Assembly (NCBI RefSeq): GCF_018642165.1
Contig: NZ_JAHHZM010000011.1
Coordinates: forward strand, 1 to 64,000
DNA: 64,000 bases
From: Echinicola shivajiensis
GTDB lineage: Bacteria > Bacteroidota > Bacteroidia > Cytophagales > Cyclobacteriaceae
Direction: 5' to 3'
Positions within the stretch are counted from its first letter, which is position 1. Each line of letters starts with the position of its first letter. Positions 1-8,021 of the stretch are shown here, piece by piece. The notes beneath the pieces are model-generated. The model did not search any database, was not told the DNA's origin, and saw only the letters and a list, made by a program, of their open reading frames with translations. The position numbers and the translations under genes were made by a program.

Positions 1-694
1 GGGAGCGGTTGATCTCGGGTTCATATTTACTGGCCCTGGTGACCGCCGATTTTAGGTTGTCAGAGACCACGGCCTTGGAAACGCCCCCATAAAACCACAT
101 CATGTTGTTCATGCAGTGGACAAGGTCCTCACGTTTCTGGCTCCAACATGCCTCTACATAGGTATACAGGCTGAAGGGAAGCACGGCCACAAAGACTTCT
201 GCCTTTTTGACTTCCCCGGTATCACGGTCCACAACTTCCATCCTTGTGCCCGCAAAATCGATGAACACCTCGTGGCCGGGAAGGTGCTCAAGCTTCATGG
301 AGCCCTCTGCATTGGGATATTTTCTATGGTAATGCTCCATGAACTGCGTATAGCTGTAGGGACTGTCCACCAGCTGCCTGTACTCCTGGTAATGGTGCAA
401 AAAGGTAAACCCGGGATGCTTTCTAGCTGCTTTTCCCCGTTCAAAATAACGCATCAGGGCATCAAACCTGTCATTCTTTATGGTGGTGCGGGAAGGGAAC
501 AGCTCCCTTAATTTAGTGTTGGTAAGGGACATGACCTCATCCACTTCGTAGTCCGAGGCTGCAAGCCAGGAGATGTACTGGTTGACCGTATTGCGGGAAA
601 TCCCCAGCACGGCACCTATCTTCCGGTTGCTGAGCCCGTCCCTGTGTAAACTGAAAATCTGCTTTATATCCATGGGATCAAGTACGTTGGCCAT
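1..694 (-). CDS. istA: IS21-family transposase IstA, 5' part (cut by window edge)
   Basis: This is the N-terminal 231 residues of an IstA transposase; the rest lies beyond position 1. IstA is the DDE recombinase of IS21 elements and works with the ATPase helper IstB. The start is ATG at 694 with an AAGAAAAGAG Shine-Dalgarno-like stretch just before it. Residues about 8-45 form a helix-turn-helix (DGLSNRKIGAVLGIS, then NTVNQYI). The start of the RNase H fold is visible further on as GHEVFIDFAGTRMEV, with the first catalytic Asp in FIDFAG, and as VVSDNLKSAV, with the second Asp. No frameshift is seen in the visible part. The multiple end repeats at 745-842 lie directly upstream, as expected for this family. 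Confidence 0.9.
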   Translation of the reverse strand, partial: MANVLDPMDIKQIFSLHRDGLSNRKIGAVLGISRNTVNQYISWLAASDYEVDEVMSLTNTKLRELFPSRTTIKNDRFDALMRYFERGKAARKHPGFTFLHHYQEYRQLVDSPYSYTQFMEHYHRKYPNAEGSMKLEHLPGHEVFIDFAGTRMEVVDRDTGEVKKAEVFVAVLPFSLYTYVEACWSQKREDLVHCMNNMMWFYGGVSKAVVSDNLKSAVTRASKYEPEINRS

Positions 695-744
695 ATCGCT
701 CTTTTCTTCAGGCGATATAGCAGGTTAAACTTGATCTTTCAAAA

Positions 745-842
745 GTGGCACGGTTCGAACCGAAATCTGAACTCGAAATGGCACGGTTTAAACCGAAAGG
801 CCTGGCACAGTTTGACCGAAAAGGGTGGCACAATTCAAACCG
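745..842 (-). repeat. IS21 end: four tandem terminal repeats
   Basis: Four imperfect copies of a 17-21 base motif lie at 745-765, 779-798, 803-821 and 826-842. Each begins with (G)TGGCAC and ends in ACCG(AAA); the second is TGGCACGGTTTAAACCGAAA. Several of them are internally palindromic around TTCGAA or TTTAAA. IS21-family elements carry multiple transposase-binding repeats at each end, so this is the istA-proximal end. The outer border is probably within 832-842. The target duplication cannot be tested because the other end lies outside the window. Confidence 0.8.
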
Positions 843-943
843 TTATATCCATGGGTTGAAACTTAAAACAATTGGAGTGATTATTACGATGCTAATACTT
901 CATTTAATTGTTAAATATGGAATCTAAATCAAATATCACAACT

Positions 944-1052
944 GGGTAAAGTATGCCACTCCACCCTACTATCCTGGAAATTTGTAATTCTCTTCTTGTA
1001 AGCCAACCATTCTTTTGACCGGCTTCCTCAAAAATATTAGGGCAGGCTATCC
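944..1052 (+). repeat. Direct repeat, copy 1 (leads into hairpin repeat H1)
   Basis: This stretch (gtatgccactccaccctac and onward to the hairpin at 1053) recurs almost unchanged at 1888-1991. With the hairpin that follows, each copy is about 190 bases and the two copies flank the SUKH gene. Its first part (CCACTCC..CTATCCTGG.AATT) is the leader shared by most terminator repeats in the region. I see no gene between 843 and 1141. Confidence 0.7.
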
Positions 1053-1139
1053 AATGATGTTTTAACGCAATCTTGATAGTCTTAAGAAAATAGTTTATTT
1101 TTTTGCCTAGATTACGTTTAAAATCCTTTACGTTATCAG
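1053..1139 (+). repeat. Hairpin repeat H1, attC-like right end
   Basis: The left arm around GTTTTAACGCAATCT (1059-1073) pairs with the right arm AGATTACGTTTAAAAT (1109-1124) across a roughly 35-base loop, with one internal offset. A smaller hairpin, TTAAcGCAATC..GAT.GTCTTAA, lies inside. The repeat ends in CCTTTACGTT (1125-1134). The sequence after the GTT is unique to this unit: GTTATCAG at 1132-1139. Its complement, CTGATA, recurs just after the SUKH coding body at 1596-1601. That is the R'/R'' relation of an integron cassette, although the AAC triplet expected next is replaced by GT at an intron junction. The gene starts three bases after the box. Confidence 0.55.
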
Positions 1140-1141
1140 AA

Positions 1142-1633
1142 ATGAACGAAATCGCAGATGTAATAAGAACTCTCAAGGAAGGAAATCACAATCAAGTGGT
1201 AACCCTGAAACCTGCTGTGTCCGAATCTGACATACTGAGTTTCGAACAACGACTAAACTTACGACTTCCGACCGAACTAAGAGAGTTTTATAGATTTTCA
1301 AACGGTTTTGAAACAGAGGAACTCCTATTTCGGATACTCCCTCTTGAAGAAATACTCGAACAAAAGGACGAATACGAAAAGGATGAATTTTATATCGCTG
1401 AATACCTTATTTACAGTGACATCTGGACGCTTCGAGTTAACAAACTAACGGGCCAACTTTCAATTTACAATTCTGATCATTCAAGCAGACATTGGATGTT
1501 TTTAACGAACTCCTTCTCCGAATTTATAACAAGATTTCTGAACTATGGACTTTTTGAGGAACATGGACTATATGATTGGGTAAACGAAGAAAAAGCTGAT
1601 AGTCGAGTAGGTAAAGGGGAATTTCACCCCTAA
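1142..1633 (+). CDS. SMI1/KNR4 (SUKH) family protein
   Basis: This 163-residue protein matches the SUKH (SMI1/KNR4) family. The pattern is an N-terminal helix, then EQRLNLRLPTELREFYRFSNG (residues about 36-56), then PLEEILEQ and a C-terminal WMFLTNSFSEFI. SUKH proteins often act as immunity proteins against contact-dependent or polymorphic toxins, but no toxin lies beside it. The ATG at 1142 is preferred over an upstream in-frame ATG at 1103, because the latter lies inside the hairpin repeat. The last residues (after about NEEKAD) are encoded by group II intron remnant sequence, which also supplies the stop codon. The original C-terminus was therefore altered, possibly only slightly. Confidence 0.8.
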   Translation: MNEIADVIRTLKEGNHNQVVTLKPAVSESDILSFEQRLNLRLPTELREFYRFSNGFETEELLFRILPLEEILEQKDEYEKDEFYIAEYLIYSDIWTLRVNKLTGQLSIYNSDHSSRHWMFLTNSFSEFITRFLNYGLFEEHGLYDWVNEEKADSRVGKGEFHP

Positions 1634-1840
1634 ACCTCTCACTACCTGTCCCGCCATAGCGGGAGAACCGTATCCCGCAGGTCTGCTGGACAGGCTGTGA
1701 ACCTCTCGATTGTCCATAATGAATCTTTTCCAATTGTTTTCACGAATGCTATGGCATTTCATACGGCTCTTATTATGCAGTCGGTTAATAATCCATTAAG
1801 TTAGACTAATTTGTATCCCATCCCTCAGTGATAGAACAGG
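1602..1840 (-). mobile_element. Group II intron 3' remnant 1 (domains V-VI)
   Basis: Read on the minus strand, this ends in GGGGTGAAATTCCCC followed by TTTACCTACTCGAC, which resembles domain VI and the 3' splice end of a bacterial group II intron. GTGAGAGG precedes it. Parts of domain V are recognisable as GAGCCGTATGA (near 1772-1762) and GAGAGGTTCAC. Domain V is interrupted by about 45 extra bases and a second GC-rich insertion, so it cannot be functional. No reverse transcriptase is present. The 3' end abuts TATCAG, the complement of the cassette box at 1596-1601. Copies 2 and 3 lie at 10543 and 15375. Similarity to copy 2 continues to the terminator leader. Confidence 0.6.
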
Positions 1841-1887
1841 TTTGGATAAGAGACAGTAACTTGGTGAAGTATGCCCCCCGTCTGAGT

Positions 1888-1991
1888 GAGTATGACACTC
1901 CACCCTACTATCCTTGGAATTTGCAATTCCCTTCTTGTAAGCCAACCATTCTTTTGACCGGCTTCCTCGAAAATATCAGGGCAGGCTATCC
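1888..1991 (+). repeat. Direct repeat, copy 2 (leads into hairpin repeat H2)
   Basis: This is the second copy of the 944-1052 repeat, with only scattered differences. It brackets the SUKH cassette together with copy 1. It starts just after the intron remnant's tail (GTCTGAGTGAGTATG). Confidence 0.7.
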
Positions 1992-2080
1992 AAGGATGTT
2001 TTAACGCAATCTTGTTAGTCTTAAGAAAATAGTTTATTTTTTTTTGCCTAGATTGCGTTTAAAATCCTTTACGTTGGCAT
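1992..2080 (+). repeat. Hairpin repeat H2, attC-like right end
   Basis: This is the best-formed hairpin copy. AAGGATGTTTTAACGCAATC (from 1992) pairs with GATTGCGTTTAAAATCCTT (2051-2069), nearly perfectly apart from one internal offset. It ends with TACGTT, then GGCATTAATGG, which is specific to the nuclease unit. A convincing inverted match after the nuclease gene was not found, so the 3' end of that unit is probably lost. Confidence 0.55.
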
Positions 2081-2152
2081 TAATGGTGAAAATCCGCTTC
2101 CAAAAGAAATTACCAACTAAAAAACCATAAATTTATTCCATATAAAAAAGAA

Positions 2153-3136
2153 ATGGACAAACGATTTATAGACATCATTCAGCTCATAAAGCAGTCTAGA
2201 ACAAATGCCATAAGAGCCGTAAACGCTGAACTGATTAACCTTTATTGGAACGTTGGCGAACATATCAGCCAAAAAATTGAAAAATCGGAATGGGGCGATT
2301 CTGTAGTAACTGAACTTGCCAAATACATTCAACAAACAGAACCCGAAATAAAAGGCTTCTCCGACAAGAACATATGGAGAATGAAGCAATTTTATGAGAC
2401 TTACAAGGATTTCCCAAAACTCTCAACACTGTTGAGAGAAATAAGTTGGTCACACAACTTGGCTATTTTTTCTAGGTGCAAGACCGTCGAAGAAAGAGAG
2501 TTTTACTTAAAACAGGCTAAACAAGAAAATTACAGTTTCCGTGAACTTGATCGCCAAATTTCCGCCAGCCTTTTCGAACGGACAATGATTGGAAACTCAA
2601 AACTCTCGACAGCGTTGAGAGAAGGCAAACAGGACCTTACGGACACTTTCAAAGACAGTTATGTGTTTGAATTCTTAAACCTGTCAGAGCCACACAGCGA
2701 AAATGACTTGCAGCGTGGACTTGTAAGGCAAATGAAAAAATTCATACTCGAACTTGGAAAAGACTTTTTGTTCATAGGAGAAGAATACAGATTGCAAGTT
2801 GGCAACAACGATTTTTTCATCGACTTGCTCTTCTACCATCGCGGACTGCAATGCTTGGTGGCATTTGAACTCAAGGCGGATAAATTTAAGCCCGACCATT
2901 TAGGACAACTGAATTTTTATTTGGAAGCCTTAGACCGAGACATAAAGAAGCCGAATGAAAATCCGAGTATCGGAATATTGCTGTGTAAAGACAAAGACAG
3001 CGAAGTCGTTGAGTACGCCTTGAGCAGAAGCTTATCACCAACAATGGTTTCGGAATACAAAACACAACTTCCAGACAAGAAACTTTTGCAACAAAAATTA
3101 CACGAACTGTTTGACAATGAGAGCGGCGAAAAATAA
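2153..3136 (+). CDS. DUF1016/YhcG-type PDDEXK nuclease domain protein
   Basis: This is a complete 327-residue DUF1016 protein. Residues about 10-140 are the DUF1016 N-terminal helical domain (INLYWNVGEHI, then GFSDKNIWRMKQFY and ISWSHN). Residues about 170-320 are the restriction-endonuclease-like domain. Its active-site pattern is NNDFFIDLLFYHR followed by LVAFELKAD, with the Asp and the Glu-x-Lys expected of PDDEXK enzymes. The biological role of this family is not settled; members occur in accessory and restriction-modification islands. The ATG at 2153 is preceded by AAAAAAGAA. It stands alone after hairpin repeat H2 and looks intact. Confidence 0.85.
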   Translation: MDKRFIDIIQLIKQSRTNAIRAVNAELINLYWNVGEHISQKIEKSEWGDSVVTELAKYIQQTEPEIKGFSDKNIWRMKQFYETYKDFPKLSTLLREISWSHNLAIFSRCKTVEEREFYLKQAKQENYSFRELDRQISASLFERTMIGNSKLSTALREGKQDLTDTFKDSYVFEFLNLSEPHSENDLQRGLVRQMKKFILELGKDFLFIGEEYRLQVGNNDFFIDLLFYHRGLQCLVAFELKADKFKPDHLGQLNFYLEALDRDIKKPNENPSIGILLCKDKDSEVVEYALSRSLSPTMVSEYKTQLPDKKLLQQKLHELFDNESGEK

Positions 3137-3419
3137 CCAGTACTAATAACTAAGCATTCGTGTGGCCGGAAAGGCCGAACCTACCAAAATTCGGCAGGCA
3201 GGCCTGAATGCAGTGTTGAACGAGTGGTGCTGGGAAAAGGATAATTACGGGGAAAGCTTTTTCCCCTTTTGTATTTTTGGAGGTTCGGGATCAAAAATTA
3301 CGGTATTTTTGGAACTTGTTGGTTTCTTTTTGGCAGTGTTTAGGTTTTTCTTTGTATGGCTTATAGACATTTGGACAGCTTTACAGGCTGTTTTTTGGTT
3401 TTTGGGCATAGGTTTCCCC

Positions 3420-3797
3420 TTACCCCCTTTGGTGTACCGACGGTTGTTTTCTGATTTTGTTCACCCAAAAGGTTGGTGGCCCCCTTTGGTCGAAGCGTGC
3501 CACTGTATGCAGCGTGCCGGTCCTGCAGCATGGGCATTTCCTGAACAGGGAAACGGTACCCTCAGCTTCTTCAAGGGCCACTTCGCCGATCTGGCTGTCT
3601 ATAGTGGCCTTGTGGTCTTTCTTGAAGGCCGATGCCAGGATGCCGTAATGCCGGATGCGGGTAAATCCCTTGGGCAGGATATGGAGGGAGAACCTCCTGA
3701 GGAACTCTCCTGCTTCCAGTTCACAGGTTTTCCTTTTTCCCTGTTGCCGGTAGTCCTTTACCGAGAAGCGAACCTTTCCGTTCTGGAAGCCCCAGGC
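3420..3797 (-). pseudogene. IS91-family transposase, C-terminal fragment
   Basis: The minus strand encodes the C-terminal part of an IS91-like (Y2, rolling-circle) transposase. It runs from WGFQNGKVRFSVKDY through FLRRFSLHILPKGFTRIRHY and GILASAF to a CPCC motif, and stops at TAA (3422-3420). The catalytic tyrosines and zinc-binding N-terminal domain are missing. The fragment is cut at its 5' side by the terminator-type repeat that begins near 3800. It is more GC-rich than its surroundings. A long plus-strand open frame across the same bases is its antisense shadow. The flank 3137-3419 shows no gene. Confidence 0.75.
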
Positions 3798-3871
3798 TGA
3801 GTGGAGTATGCCACTCCCCCTTCTATCCTTGGAATTTGTCTTTCCAGTGACAAAAAACTATATCCATAAAG

Positions 3872-3900
3872 ACCTCGTCAAAGCCGAGGCTTTTTGTTTT
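3872..3900 (+). terminator. Repeat-borne terminator T1
   Basis: CCTCG-TCAAAGC-CGAGG followed by CTTTTTGTTTT is a compact GC stem with a T tract. It is the first of nine copies in the region. All are on the plus strand, all sit in the leader ..CTATCCTGG.AATT..TCCA, and all are followed by GGGGGATGGGTAAAAACACCCT, a second weak hairpin. Confidence 0.7.
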
Positions 3901-3969
3901 GGGGGATGGGTAAAAACACCCTAAGTGAGCTTATCGAAGTGGATTACTACTAGGCAATTATTGTACTTG

Positions 3970-4030
3970 TTTTTGGGCATTGCAAATGCCTTTTATTTAA
4001 AGGTCCAGATTGCAAATCTGGACCAGCAAA
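3970..4030 (+). repeat. Two-palindrome repeat I1
   Basis: GGCATTGCAAATGCC is followed about ten bases later by GGTCCAGATTGCAAATCTGGACC and CAGCAA. Both palindromes share the core ATTGCAAAT. This is copy 1 of seven, all in plus orientation, usually 100-150 bases after a terminator repeat. Confidence 0.8.
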
Positions 4031-4575
4031 GATAAATCCCCTTGGAACCAGATTCTGGCGTGCCGATGGCACTGGGTTACGAATCCAAGTGTTCAATCAA
4101 CTGAAAATAGGATATAGGAAGGAAAACAGACCGGAGACGGGAGATTTAAGATGGGAGATGGGAGAGTCAGAGACTCAATTTTAATTGTCCCGCAGCTCAA
4201 CTAAAGGGACAACCGGTATCAGCTTTATGTCAGGTGACGACAAACCTTTTTTATTGAATAACTTTAAATCATCCGCTGTAATCACTCCTTAAAAACAGCC
4301 TTAGGGCAATATAAAATTCCCACAGCTATTTCCTCCCCGACTATTCCCCATACAAGTGGACTTATCATCCAATTACTTGTTTGCAATAACAACTAATCAT
4401 TGAAATAGTAGGATAGAAACAATTTAATTAGAAGCTCCATAAATTATTTTGAATAAATATTATAACAATTAAAACAAATCCATTATTTTTTATAACTTAA
4501 AATATGAATATTACTGTTTTTTCACCAATACCTAACACACATTTTAATGCTTATGTTACAATTAAATTTTCAACT
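4031..4575. other. Intergenic stretch upstream of the sulfatase
   Basis: No gene or copy of the local repeats was recognised here. The last 150 bases are very AT-rich and probably hold the sulfatase promoter, but no convincing Bacteroidota -33/-7 pair can be singled out. Confidence 0.4.
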
Positions 4576-6921
4576 ATGAAAATCTTCTTAATTTTCACAC
4601 TTGCCCTATTGCTCATATCCTGCAATCAAGAAAAGGGCGACTCAAACGATGGGAAGGAAAGCGATAAGCAAGGAAAGGTTTTGCCCTATCCTGAACAAGC
4701 GTTCAATGGAAAAATCGGGAAGAGTTTTGAAGACTCCGAGGAGGACTATCCGCAACCTTTTGAAGCGCCCGAAGGAGCCCCCAATGTAATTGTCATCCTA
4801 TTAGACGATGTAGGTTTCGGACAAGCGGGAATTATGGGTGGACCGGTTCCTACTCCGGCAATGGATCAATTAGCAAAAGAAGGGTTAACCTATACCCGAT
4901 TTCATACCACCGGAATATGTAGTCCCACAAGAGCTGCGCTATTGACAGGTAGGAATCATCATCAGGTAGGTTTTGGCACTATTTCCGAATTGTCAACAGG
5001 GTACCCAGGTTATAACAGTATTTGGGGAAAAGATGTAGGAACAGTAGCGGAGGTATTGAAACAAAATGGTTACAGCACTGCTGCTTGGGGAAAATGGCAT
5101 AATACGCCAGACTGGGAAACCAATCCCATTGGACCATTTAACCAGTGGCCAACAGGTTTAGGTTTTGAGTATTTTTATGGATTCCAAGGTGGAGAAACTA
5201 ATCAATATTACCCACAGCTTTTTAAAAACACCATCCCTGTGGAACCAAGCAAAAGTCCAGAAGAAGGATACCACCTGACAGAAGACCTCACCGATGATGC
5301 CATTTCCTGGGTAAGCCAACAGCGATCCATCAATCCAGACAAACCTTATTTCATGTACTTTGCTACTGGAGCTACCCATGCCCCATTACATGCTCCAAAG
5401 GAATGGATTGACAAGTTTAAAGGTAAATTTGATGAAGGATGGGATGCCATGCGCGAACATACCCTTGAGCGCCAAAAGAAACTGGGTATTGTACCAGAAA
5501 ACACAAAACTAACGGCTAGACCAGAGTCCATTCCATCCTGGGAAAGTTTAAGCTCAGATGAAAAGAAGTTATTTGCCCATCAAATGGAAGTATTTGCCGG
5601 ATTTTTGGCACATACAGATTATTGGACTGGGAAATTGATAAAAAGTGCCAGAAGCCTTCCAGGAGGCGAAAACACCATGATTATTTATATTATTGGAGAT
5701 AATGGTTCGAGTGCAGAAGGAAGTATGACAGGGACATTAAATAATATGATGACTCAGAATGGTTTTCCTGATAATGTGGAAAGACAATTAAAAGAAATGG
5801 AAAATTTAGGTGGACCAGAACATGAAAATCATTTTGCTGTGCCATGGTCATGGGCAGGTAGTACCCCATTCCAGTGGATGAAACGTGTACCTTCCCATTT
5901 TGGAGGAACCCGAAACGGCATGATTGTTTCTTGGCCTGCCTCCATAAAAGCTAAAGGAGAAAAAAGAACCCAATTTCACCATGTCATTGATATTGCTCCC
6001 ACTATTTATGAGGCTGCACATATCGAAATGCCAATACGTATCAATGGCGTGGACCAGACACCATTGGCGGGAGTGCCTATGAATTATTCATTCTCAGATG
6101 CCAATGCTGAGGATACCCGCACTACTCAATATTTTGAAACAGGAGGACATCGTGCCATTTATCATGATGGCTGGGTGGCCGCATCATTTCATGGTGTCCC
6201 TTGGCAATTATCAGGATCTATAGGATTTGAGGATAACGAATGGGAATTATATAATATTGAAGAAGACTTTTCCGAGGCTGTTGATATTTCAAAAGAGCAT
6301 CCTGAAAAGCTGGAAGAGCTAAAAGCTATTTTTGATCAAGAAGCAGAAAAATTCGATGTCTATCCACTGGATGATCGTTTTGTGGAACGGGCTACAAATC
6401 CCAACCGACCATCTGTAGTTAGAGGTAAAACCGAATTCACTTATTTATCCGGAACTACAAGAATTCCAGAAGGCAGTGCTCCTCCCGCATATTCACGTAC
6501 ACATACTATTTCTGCTAAAATTGATTATTCCAGGGGAGATGAAGGAGTTATCGTAGCCAATGGCGGTACCTCTGCTGGGTATACTCTATTTATCAAAGGC
6601 GGAAAGTTAATTTATCACTATAACTTCTTTCATTTAAATCACTATGAAGTAGCATCTTCAAGCCTACCTGAAGGCAATTTGGAAATTCAAATGATTTACA
6701 GTCAAGAGTCAGATGAACCAGGTGGTGGTGGTAATGCTCGTTTATTTGTTAATGGTAATGAAGTCGGAGATGGAATGATCGATAAAGTAGTTCCGTCTCG
6801 GTATTCGGCAACAGAAACAATGGATATCGGAATGGATTTAGGATCTACTGTTTCCACCGATTATAAAACACCATTTGCATATACTGGTAATATTGAATAC
6901 GTGAAATTTCATCTAGAATAA
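4576..6921 (+). CDS. Arylsulfatase, formylglycine-dependent (lipoprotein)
   Basis: This 781-residue type I sulfatase should hydrolyse sulfate esters, probably of algal or host polysaccharides or aryl sulfates, on the cell surface or in the periplasm. The signature CSPTRAALLTGR supplies the Cys that maturase enzymes convert to formylglycine. Metal-binding residues are visible in ILLDDVGFG near the N-terminus and in IIGDNGSS in the middle. The start is placed at ATG 4576, because it gives a lipoprotein signal with lipobox LLISC; an in-frame ATG 24 codons upstream would bury it. The length and insertions resemble the long S1_4-type arylsulfatases, and the C-terminal 170 residues form an added beta-rich domain. 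It stands alone with no SusC/D partner beside it. The substrate is unknown. Confidence 0.9.
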   Translation: MKIFLIFTLALLLISCNQEKGDSNDGKESDKQGKVLPYPEQAFNGKIGKSFEDSEEDYPQPFEAPEGAPNVIVILLDDVGFGQAGIMGGPVPTPAMDQLAKEGLTYTRFHTTGICSPTRAALLTGRNHHQVGFGTISELSTGYPGYNSIWGKDVGTVAEVLKQNGYSTAAWGKWHNTPDWETNPIGPFNQWPTGLGFEYFYGFQGGETNQYYPQLFKNTIPVEPSKSPEEGYHLTEDLTDDAISWVSQQRSINPDKPYFMYFATGATHAPLHAPKEWIDKFKGKFDEGWDAMREHTLERQKKLGIVPENTKLTARPESIPSWESLSSDEKKLFAHQMEVFAGFLAHTDYWTGKLIKSARSLPGGENTMIIYIIGDNGSSAEGSMTGTLNNMMTQNGFPDNVERQLKEMENLGGPEHENHFAVPWSWAGSTPFQWMKRVPSHFGGTRNGMIVSWPASIKAKGEKRTQFHHVIDIAPTIYEAAHIEMPIRINGVDQTPLAGVPMNYSFSDANAEDTRTTQYFETGGHRAIYHDGWVAASFHGVPWQLSGSIGFEDNEWELYNIEEDFSEAVDISKEHPEKLEELKAIFDQEAEKFDVYPLDDRFVERATNPNRPSVVRGKTEFTYLSGTTRIPEGSAPPAYSRTHTISAKIDYSRGDEGVIVANGGTSAGYTLFIKGGKLIYHYNFFHLNHYEVASSSLPEGNLEIQMIYSQESDEPGGGGNARLFVNGNEVGDGMIDKVVPSRYSATETMDIGMDLGSTVSTDYKTPFAYTGNIEYVKFHLE

Positions 6922-7035
6922 TATTGAGTTGTGTATTGTTTATTGATAATATATTCCCCAGAAAGGGTGGAGTATTCCACTCCACCCTTCTATTCTGGAA
7001 ATTTGTAATTTCAATAAAAAACTAAAACTTAAAAA

Positions 7036-7065
7036 GCCTCGTCAAAGCCGAGGCTTTTTTGTTTT
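7036..7065 (+). terminator. Repeat-borne terminator T2
   Basis: GCCTCG..CGAGGC with a TTTTTTG tail, 115 bases after the sulfatase stop. It probably ends sulfatase transcription. Confidence 0.75.
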
Positions 7066-7521
7066 GGGGGATGGGTAAAAATAGCCTAGGTGGGGTATTT
7101 GTGGGGAATGGGGAGATGGTTAGTTTTAATGATTGATAGAATAAAAGTATATGTCTATTTGCTTCATTGCACCTGCCAAATTAACTTGGGTCCTAGCTTA
7201 TTTTTAAGCTTTCCCACTTTTTCCATTGATGAAAAAGTTGGCAAAAAATCTAGGCCGGTGGAGCCTTCTTCAAATTGAACTGATTACAGTTTCGATCAGA
7301 ACAATTTTCCTCAATTTGATTTTGGAACACTTGCTATGGGCTAAAAATGAGTGGATCTCGCTCGTCCACTTCGCAAGCTAACTCATTTTCTTAACGCCCT
7401 CCGCAACCATTCCAAAACCGAATGCTCCAAAGGCCGGAATACCTGATTTCGTAGAGTAATCCACTTCCCCCTACTATCCTGAAATTTTTAATTCCAGTAA
7501 AGAAGAACCTTATCCACGAAG

Positions 7522-7550
7522 ACCTCGTCAAAGCCGAGGTTTTCTTGTTT
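7522..7550 (+). terminator. Repeat-borne terminator T3
   Basis: CCTCG..CGAGG stem followed by TTTTCTTGTTTT. It lies inside the duplicated segment, so T5 at 11372 is its twin. Confidence 0.65.
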
Positions 7551-7650
7551 TAGGGGGATGGGTAAAAACACCCTATATGGAGGAAGTAATTAAAAATAGA
7601 GACATTAAAAATTTGGTATTAAGGCTGAGGACAACCTATTGTATTTCATT

Positions 7651-7710
7651 TTGGGCATTGCAAATGCCTAGTATTTATAGGTCCAGATTGCAAATCTGGA
7701 CCAGCAAGGA
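7651..7710 (+). repeat. Two-palindrome repeat I2
   Basis: Both palindromes (GGCATTGCAAATGCC and GGTCCAGATTGCAAATCTGGACC) are intact. The repeat runs without a gap into hairpin repeat H3 through CAGCAAGGATG. Confidence 0.8.
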
Positions 7711-7793
7711 TGTTTTAACAGCAATCTTGATCGTATTAAGAAAATAGTTTATTTTTTTGACTAAATTAAGGTTAAAACACTTTAGGCTAGCAG
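7706..7793 (+). repeat. Hairpin repeat H3, attC-like right end
   Basis: TGTTTTAAC (left arm) and GTTAAAACA (right arm) form a perfect nine-base pair inside the same overall fold as H1/H2. The end is TTTAG followed by GCTAGCAG (7786-7793), where GCT stands in place of GTT. The downstream unit ends at 8999-9006 in TGCTGTTA, which pairs with GCTAGCAGCA apart from one wobble. This supports 7787 to about 9380 as one cassette-like unit. Confidence 0.55.
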
Positions 7794-8021
7794 CAATTCG
7801 GTTTTGGAAACTAAAAAATAAATTAATCTGATTATCCGCTATGATGCCAGTAACCATAAAACCTTTGCTCAAGTGGTCGGAAGACTAAAGCAATTGATAC
7901 TTTCATCAAAAGGATCGTTTCGATTCGCTTTTAATATTTGCTGGTGCAATTGCGGATATACATATAGATTAATAATATATCGGAACTTGTTATAAAAATT
8001 TTAAAATTAAAAATAAGGGAT

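Larger units (their letters stand above)
7088..7712 (+). repeat. Long duplicated segment, copy 1
   Basis: About 620 bases are nearly identical to 10938-11560. The segment includes a weak reading frame (no recognisable protein), the blocks TCTAGGCCGGTGGAGC and TTCGCAAGCTAACTCATTTT, terminator T3 and palindrome repeat I2. A diverged relative of its central part lies at 56650-56880, well outside the cassette region. It looks non-coding; I see no transposase or terminal inverted repeat. Confidence 0.75.

Noticed and set aside
1053-1134. Hairpin H1-H6 as ordinary terminators
   Set aside because: The loop is about 35 bases, no T tract follows the right arm, and the repeats lie just upstream of genes rather than after them.
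1524-1762. Minus-strand open frames over the first intron remnant
   Set aside because: They run across domain V-VI structure and its insertions and have no coding character.
3162-3800. Long plus-strand open frame (212 codons)
   Set aside because: It is the antisense shadow of the IS91 transposase fragment; the protein has no recognisable features, while the minus strand does.
7675-7872. Minus-strand open frame of 65 codons
   Set aside because: It reads through palindrome repeat I2 and hairpin H3; similar frames appear wherever these repeats occur.
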